Source of the DNA: Herbidospora cretacea | GTDB lineage: Bacteria > Actinomycetota > Actinomycetes > Streptosporangiales > Streptosporangiaceae | Assembly: GCF_001570605.1 (NCBI RefSeq) | Contig: NZ_BBXG01000012.1 | Location: 1 to 64,000, forward strand | Length of the DNA stretch: 64,000 bases | Direction of reading: 5' to 3' | Notes under the pieces: model-generated | Told to the model about the DNA's origin: nothing | Databases searched by the model: none | What the model saw: only the letters and a program-made list of their open reading frames with translations | In this document: in pieces, positions 58,445-64,000 of the stretch | Layout: each line of letters opens with the position of its first letter | Numbering within the stretch: the first letter of the stretch is position 1 | Made by a program: the position numbers and the translations under genes

Positions 58445-60208
58445 TCAGTGCTTCAGTTTGAGGCGCTTTCTCGATGCGCCCGGGAACACGACGACCAGGT
58501 GTTCCTCGTCTGCTTCGGTGAGGCGCACGTACACGCGGACCCGGTAACGGCCCTTGCCCGCGATCGCCAGATTCGGCATGGGGGCGTCGGCGCCCGCGTC
58601 GCCGTGTTCGCCTCGTTCCGGGACGGTGAGGCGGCCGGTGCGGCTGATGACGGGGACCTCGGTGACCTGGTGCCAGCCTGCGAGCCGCTTCGGCGGGGCG
58701 GTGCGGAAGGCCTTGACGGTGAGGCACAGGTCGATGACGTCCTCCAGGTGGCCGACGAGGACCGCGCTGCCGTGGACGCCGATCTGGGTGCCGTCGTCGT
58801 AGATGGCGTCCGTCGCCCGTTCGGCCGAGTCTCCGGAGTCGTCGGGGTCGTGCACGAAGTAGCCGTAGTCGCCGTCGGCGAACAGGGAGTAGTTGGCGGT
58901 GGCCTGGACGACGCCCCTGGTCCGGGGCCAGGGGTCGCGGCATCTCGCGTTCTGTTCGGCGACGTAGGCCCTGTGGGCGGCTTTCGTCTCCTCCGTAGAG
59001 CGGAGGAGTTCGGGGCGGGTGGCGCCGATGATCTCGGGGCAGATGTAGACGAGGTCCCACGGATCGACGCCCCAAGAGGCGCGTTCGCTGCCGGCTCGTT
59101 CCAGGATCGACTCCTGCTCCTCTCGGTCCTCGGCCCGGCACAGCGACTGTCCGTACGCGAGGATCTCCTGGTCGGAGGCGGTCTCCGGGAACATGGGGGC
59201 GAAGCCGTCGTCCACGCTCCGGGCCAGGCAGAGGAACGTGGCGTCGCGTTCGGCGGGTTTCAGGTCGCCGAAGTTCGGGCGGTCGTAGCAGTCCGACTCC
59301 CAGCCGCTGTAGGTGAAGTGCGGGGTGTGTTCTGGGTGGATCACGACGATGACCGGCAGCAGGGCCACCGAGGCCACGGCGGCGCGGACCGCTGGGCGCA
59401 GTGGGGGCGAGGGGGTGGGCCCGCGCTCCTCTGTGGGCATCTCGCGGGCGGTGGCGGCGAGCCAGACGGTGTGGACGAGCGCGAGCGCGTCCCACAGGAC
59501 CAGGATCACCAGGTTCTCGGACGCCGCGTCGAAGTACTGGAGCGGGATCACCATGAGGTAGACGGCCAGCGCCAGATATCCGGCGATCAGGGTGCCGGGG
59601 CTCCAGCGGCCGTCGCGGCGCTGGCCGGTGACCGTGAGGAGGATGCCGGCCGCACCGCTCACCACCAGGGCCATCTGGACGGGGGCGCTGAGGTGGAGTT
59701 CGAGGAGGTCGAGTTCGTCCAGGAGGTCGCCCGCCATGGCGGCGAGCAGGGCGGCGGAGATCACGCCGGCCGCAGCGCGCAGCGCTGTGGAGCGCCAGCG
59801 GATGACGAGCAGGTAGAGGACGTCGATCGCGGTCCACAGCGCCAGCCCGAAGGACAGGTAGACCTCGTCGGGGAGCAGCGAGGCGGGATACCAGAGCACG
59901 AGGGCCTCCGCGACCGCCACGTACAGAAGGAAGCGCAGCGCCTTTTCCCTGCGGTCCAAGGGGCCTGTTTTCGGGGTGCGCAGGATCAGCCACAGGAGCG
60001 CGGCTTTCAGGACGCCCGCCGCGACCAGGGCGAATGTCGTGAGGAGGTCGAAGCCGTCGGGGGCGTAGAAGTCCATGAAGAGCGGCGGTGACCAGTTGAC
60101 GGCCACCCAGAGCCAGTCGTCGCCGACCACCAGGCCTGCGGCTACCGCGACGAGAACAAGACCTACCACGCCAATTCTGATAATGCGCCATAAAGTATTG
60201 GAAAGCAT
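58445..60208 (-). CDS. large multi-pass membrane protein with extracytoplasmic domain
   Basis: This 587-aa protein has about ten hydrophobic segments in residues 8-310. A soluble domain (about 315-587) holds several Cys and Trp-Asp/Cys-rich stretches (YSGWESDCYDRPNFGD, YGQSLCRAEDRE, WGVDPWDLVYICPE). The C-terminal part (TGRLTVPERG, RYRVRVYVRLTEADEEHLVVVF) looks like a beta sandwich. ATG 60208 starts just before the first helix; an upstream TTG (60253) is possible. No family recognised. Divergent from the AraC gene. Confidence 0.72.
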   Translation of the reverse strand: MLSNTLWRIIRIGVVGLVLVAVAAGLVVGDDWLWVAVNWSPPLFMDFYAPDGFDLLTTFALVAAGVLKAALLWLILRTPKTGPLDRREKALRFLLYVAVAEALVLWYPASLLPDEVYLSFGLALWTAIDVLYLLVIRWRSTALRAAAGVISAALLAAMAGDLLDELDLLELHLSAPVQMALVVSGAAGILLTVTGQRRDGRWSPGTLIAGYLALAVYLMVIPLQYFDAASENLVILVLWDALALVHTVWLAATAREMPTEERGPTPSPPLRPAVRAAVASVALLPVIVVIHPEHTPHFTYSGWESDCYDRPNFGDLKPAERDATFLCLARSVDDGFAPMFPETASDQEILAYGQSLCRAEDREEQESILERAGSERASWGVDPWDLVYICPEIIGATRPELLRSTEETKAAHRAYVAEQNARCRDPWPRTRGVVQATANYSLFADGDYGYFVHDPDDSGDSAERATDAIYDDGTQIGVHGSAVLVGHLEDVIDLCLTVKAFRTAPPKRLAGWHQVTEVPVISRTGRLTVPERGEHGDAGADAPMPNLAIAGKGRYRVRVYVRLTEADEEHLVVVFPGASRKRLKLKH

Positions 60209-60247
60209 GGGACGTGATCTTAGTGGGATATTGGTATTCCTAATGTC

Positions 60248-60262
60248 CGTCAATTGCTGACG
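60248..60262. promoter_or_regulatory. palindrome in the divergent araC region
   Basis: CGTCA-ATTGC-TGACG lies 36 nt upstream of the AraC-type start in the AT-richer divergent promoter region. It may be an autoregulatory site. Confidence 0.35.
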
Positions 60263-60298
60263 TGAAGGTCGGAGGCATTCTCGAATGGGTGCTGCTGT

Positions 60299-61330
60299 GT
60301 GTACTTTTCCGTGGAACGTTCGGGGCCGGAGAGCCGATCATCAGGTGTGCTGCTGAGCAATCGTGCCGTCTTCGCCAGTTCCGACCTCGACGAGGTCCGC
60401 GGCGAGGTCGCCAAGGTGTTCTGTCCACACCGGCTCGACCTGACCGGTGACGTGGACCTGCTGTCGGCCCGGTTCAATTCCGTCCAGCTCGGGTCGGTCC
60501 GGGTCAGTTACCTCGACTACGGGGCCGACGTCCACATCGAGCCCGGGGATCTCGACACGTTCTTCCTGGTCATGATCCCGCTCGCGGGGCGGAGTCTCAT
60601 CCGCGCGGGGGACGTCGAGATCGTCTCCGACCCGCTCCTCGCCGCGCTGCCCTCGCCGACGCGCCATCTCGACATGCGGTGGGCCGCCGGGTGTCCCCAG
60701 CTGGTGGTCAAGTTCGAGCGCGCGTCCGTCGAGCGGTCGCTGGAGCAGATGCTCGGCGAGCGGCTCGGCGAGCCGGTCGTCTTCGACCTCGGGGTGGATC
60801 TGACGACGGGGTGGACGCGGTCCTGGCGGGACATGGCCGATCTGCTCGTCCGGGAGGCCGAGCGCGACGACGGGCTGACCGGGCATCCGCTGGCCATCGC
60901 CCATCTGGAGAACGCGCTGATCACGCTGCTGCTGACGATGCAGCCGTCCAACTATCTGGAGCGGTTGCGGACGCCCAGGCCGGCGGCGGTGCCGAAGGTC
61001 GTGCGGCGGGCGATGGAGTTCATCGAGGAGCACGCGCACCTGCCGCTCACCACCTCTGACATCGCCAACGCCGTGGCGGTCAGCAGCCGGTCCCTCCAGG
61101 AGGGGTTCCGGGCGCACTTCCGGCTCAGCCCGATGGGCTACCTGCGGCAGGTGCGGCTGGCGCGGGTGCACGACGAGCTCGGCGCGGCCGATCCGGCCAG
61201 GGTGACGGTGACGACGGTGGCCGCCCGGTGGGGGTTCCTGCACCAGGGGCGGTTCGCCGCCCTGTACCGCGAACGGTACGGGCTGCCGCCGTCGGAGACG
61301 CTGCGCCGGGGGTCCGCGTCAGGTGGATGA
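60299..61330 (+). CDS. AraC family transcriptional regulator
   Basis: This 343-aa protein has an N-terminal sensing domain of the AraC_binding_2 type (about 20-200) and a C-terminal double HTH (about 235-330: TTSDIANAVAVSSRSLQEGFRAHF and VTTVAARWGFLHQGRFAALYRERYGLPPSETL). GTG start at 60299. It lies 102 nt upstream of the flavin monooxygenase pair, with TGTCAGG/CCTGACA (61381-61387 and 61408-61414) in the gap, so it probably controls that operon in response to an aromatic compound. Confidence 0.88.
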   Translation: MYFSVERSGPESRSSGVLLSNRAVFASSDLDEVRGEVAKVFCPHRLDLTGDVDLLSARFNSVQLGSVRVSYLDYGADVHIEPGDLDTFFLVMIPLAGRSLIRAGDVEIVSDPLLAALPSPTRHLDMRWAAGCPQLVVKFERASVERSLEQMLGERLGEPVVFDLGVDLTTGWTRSWRDMADLLVREAERDDGLTGHPLAIAHLENALITLLLTMQPSNYLERLRTPRPAAVPKVVRRAMEFIEEHAHLPLTTSDIANAVAVSSRSLQEGFRAHFRLSPMGYLRQVRLARVHDELGAADPARVTVTTVAARWGFLHQGRFAALYRERYGLPPSETLRRGSASGG

Positions 61331-61432
61331 GATCCGCGCTCAGCGGATGGCCCGGGCGGGCGGGCCGACCGTACCGTTCTTGTCAGGCGCCGATCGCAAT
61401 CTCCACTCCTGACACCGAAGGGACCCACCACC

Positions 61433-62656
61433 ATGCGTGAAATCCTCGTCGTCGGCGCCGGTCAGGCCGGGCTTCACCTGGCCATCGGGCTGCTCAAGCA
61501 CGGCTACGACGTCACCGTGATCTCCAACCGCACTCCTGAGGACATCCGCGACGGGCGGGTGATGTCGGGCCAGGCCATGTTCGGCAACGCCCAGGCCCAC
61601 GAGCACGAGCTCGGGCTCGACCTGTGGACGGACGTCTGCCCGCCCATCGAGGGCATCGCGCTCACCGTGCCGAGCCCGGAGGGCGGCAAGGCGCTCGACT
61701 GGGCGGCGCGGCTGGACGTGCCGGCCCGCTCGGTCGACCAGCGGGTGAAGATGCCCGTCTGGCTGGGCGAGTTCGAACGGCTCGGCGGCAAGCTCGTCAT
61801 CCACGACGCCACGCCCGAGGACCTGGAAAGCTACGCCGCGCGGTACGACCTGGTGCTCGTCGCCGCGGGGAAGGGGCCGATCGCCTCGCTCTTCGAGCGG
61901 GACGCGGCGCGTTCTCCGTACACGACCCCGCAGCGCGCGCTGGCGGTGACCTATGTCAACGGGCTCGCCCCCCGGCCCGGCCACTCGGCGGTCTGCTTCA
62001 ACCTGCTGCCGGGGGTGGGGGAGTACTTCGTCTTCCCCGCCCTCACCCACACCGGGCCCTGCGAGATCATGGTGTTCGAGGGGGTGCCCGGCGGTCCGAT
62101 GGACTGCTGGGGCGACGTACAAAACCCTGCCGACCATCTGGCGCGCAGCCGCCAGATCCTGGAGACCTTCTTCCCGTGGGAGGCCGAGCGCTGCGCCGGC
62201 ATCGAGCTCACCGACGCCAACGCGGTGCTCACCGGACGGTTCGCCCCCACGGTCCGCCGTCCCGTCGCGGTGCTGCCCTCCGGGGCGCCGGTGCTGGGCG
62301 TGGCCGACGTCGTGGTGCTCAACGACCCGATCACCGGGCAGGGCAGCAACAACGCCGCCAAGTGCGCCGCGACCTACCTGCGGGCCATCGTCGAGCGGGG
62401 GGCGCAGCCGTTCGACGCCGCCTGGATGCGGGAGACCTTCGACCGCTTCTGGACGCAGGCCCGCCACGTCACCGACTGGACCAACGCCCTGCTGGCCCCG
62501 GCCGAACCCCACCACTTCGCGCTCCTGGGCGCGGCCGGGCAGCACCCCGAGATCGCCCACCGGTTCGTCAACGGCTTCAACGACCCGGCCGACTACGCCG
62601 AATGGTTCATGGACGCCGAGCGGGCCGAGGCCTACCTGGGCCGGGTCGCGTCATGA
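61433..62656 (+). CDS. StyA-type (styrene/indole) FAD monooxygenase
   Basis: This 407-aa two-component flavoprotein monooxygenase has the FAD motif VVGAGQAGLHLAIGLL (6-21), RVMSGQAMFGNAQAHE, a central AAGKGPIASLF and C-terminal DPITGQGSNNAAKCA flavin contact (about 299-313), all typical of styrene/indole epoxidases. It needs reduced FAD from a separate reductase, encoded by the overlapping next gene (ATGA). The natural substrate is unknown; indole oxidation would give indigo. Confidence 0.9.
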   Translation: MREILVVGAGQAGLHLAIGLLKHGYDVTVISNRTPEDIRDGRVMSGQAMFGNAQAHEHELGLDLWTDVCPPIEGIALTVPSPEGGKALDWAARLDVPARSVDQRVKMPVWLGEFERLGGKLVIHDATPEDLESYAARYDLVLVAAGKGPIASLFERDAARSPYTTPQRALAVTYVNGLAPRPGHSAVCFNLLPGVGEYFVFPALTHTGPCEIMVFEGVPGGPMDCWGDVQNPADHLARSRQILETFFPWEAERCAGIELTDANAVLTGRFAPTVRRPVAVLPSGAPVLGVADVVVLNDPITGQGSNNAAKCAATYLRAIVERGAQPFDAAWMRETFDRFWTQARHVTDWTNALLAPAEPHHFALLGAAGQHPEIAHRFVNGFNDPADYAEWFMDAERAEAYLGRVAS

Positions 62657-63135
62657 GACCGCTGCGTGAGGCCTTCGGGCAGTTCGCGACAGGCGTCGCG
62701 GTGATCACCACGGCGACCGCCGGCGGGGAGCGGGCCGGGGTCACGGTCAACTCCTTCACCTCGGTCTCGCTCGACCCGCCGCTGGCCCTCTGGTGCCTGT
62801 CGAACCGCGCGCCCAGCGCGCCGCTCTTCCTGCGGGCCGGGCGGTTCGCCGTCAACATCCTGGCCGCCGACCAGGACCACCTGTCCCGGCGCTTCGCCAC
62901 GCCGTCGGCCGACAAGTTCGCCGGGGTTGACCTGGTGCCCGCGCCGCTGCCGATCCTCGCGGGGACGCTGGCGAGTTTCGTCTGCCGGACGGAGCGCGTC
63001 CACGACGGCGGCGACCACCACATCTTCGTCGGGGCGGTGGAGCGCTACCACCGGACCGAGGGGGAGCCGCTCGTCTTCCACTCCGGCCGCTACCGCGAGT
63101 TCTGGCCGGAGCTGACGGTCGACGGGGCCGCGTGA
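62653..63135 (+). CDS. flavin reductase (StyB-like)
   Basis: This 160-aa flavin reductase-fold protein shows LREAFGQFATGVAVITTA, GVTVNSFTSVSLDPPLALWCLS, FAVNILAADQ and the C-terminal HHIFVGAVERY. It supplies reduced flavin to the preceding monooxygenase, whose stop it overlaps. Length and motifs are normal for the family. Confidence 0.92.
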   Translation: MRPLREAFGQFATGVAVITTATAGGERAGVTVNSFTSVSLDPPLALWCLSNRAPSAPLFLRAGRFAVNILAADQDHLSRRFATPSADKFAGVDLVPAPLPILAGTLASFVCRTERVHDGGDHHIFVGAVERYHRTEGEPLVFHSGRYREFWPELTVDGAA

Positions 63136-63154
63136 ATGTTGCTAGACAGGTCGC

Positions 63155-63925
63155 ATGACCGAAACTCGAACAAGTGAGCAGTCCCTGCCGCCCGTGGCCG
63201 ACCGGCAGGCCTGGCAGGCGAGGATCGACGAACTCCGGGTCAAGGAGAAGGCCCACACCAGGGCCGGAGACGCACTGGCCGCCGAACGCCGCCGGCTGCC
63301 GATGGTCGAGGTCGACGCGCAGACCCCGCTCATCGGCGCCGACGGCCCGGTGCCGCTGATCGACGTCTTCGGCGGCCGGTCGCAGCTGATCGCCTACTTC
63401 CAGATGTGGCACACCGGCAAGCCCGCCGCCGAGCAGTGCGAGGGGTGCACCTTCTCCACGTCCCACATCGGCCAGCTCTCCTACCTGCACTCGCGCGACG
63501 TCGCCTACGCGACCTTCTGCCAGGGCCCCTGGGAGGAGAGCTCGCGCTACCGCGACTTCATGGGCTGGACCGTCCCCTGGTTCTCGGTCCCGGAGGAGTC
63601 CGTCGACCGGCTGGTCGCGGGGCGGCACTTCGGCGTCCTGGCCGCCTACCTCCGCGACGGCGGCAAGGTCTACGAGACCTACTGGACGACCGGGCGGGGC
63701 AACGAGGTGATGGCGCCCTCCTACGGCCTGCTCGACCTGACCGTTCACGGGCGGCAGGAGTTCTGGGAGGACTCGCCGGAGGGCTGGCCGCAGCACTGGG
63801 ACGCCCGGGGCAGCCAGTTCAAGCAGAACGGCCGCCCGACGGCCCAGTGGCCCCGGCTCGACGCGGGCCACGACGACGACCTGGGGGCGTCGCCGGGCGG
63901 GAACCACGGCTCGCACTGCCACTGA
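63155..63925 (+). CDS. DUF899 thioredoxin-like protein
   Basis: This 256-aa protein starts 19 nt after the flavin reductase. DUF899 features: LIAYFQMWHTGKPAAEQCEGCTF with a C-x2-C at the thioredoxin active-site position (about 93-96), RDVAYATFCQGPWEE, and RGNEVMAPSYGLLDLTVHGRQEFWED. The C-terminal tail is His/Asp-rich (GHDDDLGASPGGNHGSHCH). Role unknown; possibly dithiol chemistry. The last 75 bases of the window (63,926-64,000) contain no recognisable gene. Confidence 0.88.
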   Translation: MTETRTSEQSLPPVADRQAWQARIDELRVKEKAHTRAGDALAAERRRLPMVEVDAQTPLIGADGPVPLIDVFGGRSQLIAYFQMWHTGKPAAEQCEGCTFSTSHIGQLSYLHSRDVAYATFCQGPWEESSRYRDFMGWTVPWFSVPEESVDRLVAGRHFGVLAAYLRDGGKVYETYWTTGRGNEVMAPSYGLLDLTVHGRQEFWEDSPEGWPQHWDARGSQFKQNGRPTAQWPRLDAGHDDDLGASPGGNHGSHCH

Positions 63926-64000
63926 CCGGGCGTCCCAGAAATGGCGTTGCAGGCTTCCACAAGGTCGGTGGCATCTCACCAAGCTGCGGAACCTGTTGAG

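Noticed and set aside
58380-60191. 603-aa minus-strand Arg/Pro-rich frame
   Set aside because: It is the shifted-frame shadow of the membrane protein at 58445-60208, whose translation has real membrane helices.
63926-64000. Start of an insertion sequence at the window edge
   Set aside because: The last 75 bases look unlike the coding sequence before them, but no transposase or inverted repeat can be identified in so short a piece.

Overview
The window is very G+C-rich actinobacterial chromosome. Strong codon bias, frequent GTG/TTG starts, the folC-ndk, mreBCD-mrdA-rodA and rne-rplU-rpmA-obg-proBA gene orders, and an N-terminally extended RNase E/G all fit a filamentous actinomycete, most likely Streptosporangiales. 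The genus cannot be fixed from the sequence alone. The window opens in the 3' part of a 5S rRNA gene, followed by about 750 bases of degenerate terminator-like hairpins and no gene.

Core block (0.9-31 kb). A FolC paralogue diverges from folC, followed by DUF4233, an MFS-like membrane protein and ndk. The elongasome/spore-wall operon mreB-mreC-mreD-mrdA-rodA comes next, its genes mostly coupled by 4-base or shorter overlaps. Then come a regulator/phosphotransferase pair, the TIGR03960/TIGR03936 radical-SAM pair, rne, rplU-rpmA, obg, proB-proA, an atypical LuxR-type regulator, DoxX, a Ser/Thr kinase with a repetitive linker, an M48 protease, and nadD-rsfS-phosphatase.

Accessory chromosome (31-43 kb). 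This holds a heterodimeric ABC exporter, a carboxylate-amine ligase, small membrane proteins, a SRPBCC protein, and a CynX-like MFS gene that runs 224 nt into an AlaX-like editing gene. An ECF41-type sigma factor sits beside a FAD oxidoreductase. Both genes carry a TGTCAC(A/G)-N16-CGTC promoter exactly 9 nt before the start codon. DUF1992 and SPFH genes follow.

Integrative element (43,284-56,732). A tRNA-Ala(GGC) gene is the attachment site. Its last 43 bases are repeated exactly about 13.4 kb downstream. Between the two copies lie a tyrosine integrase, a ribbon-helix-helix protein, an excisionase with no canonical start codon, an FtsK/TraB-type DNA translocase with an array of 8-bp repeats at its 3' end (a clt candidate), small transfer-type proteins, an HTH-kinase plus guanylate-kinase-like pair, and a minimal GntR (KorSA-like) repressor. 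This is the layout of an actinomycete integrative and conjugative element (AICE), but no replication initiator is recognisable. The right-hand third is visibly lower in G+C. It carries a Ser/Thr kinase with an unknown C-terminal domain, a four-helix SLATT/DUF4231-like membrane protein, and a membrane-embedded Mrr-type nuclease: a candidate defence cargo not obviously matching a named system.

Beyond attR (56.7-64 kb). A winged-helix/MNT nucleotidyltransferase overlaps a HEPN-like partner (toxin-antitoxin-like), with a perfect 12-bp inverted repeat covering the start codon. A large membrane protein, an AraC regulator, a StyA/StyB-type flavin monooxygenase pair and a DUF899 protein complete the window.
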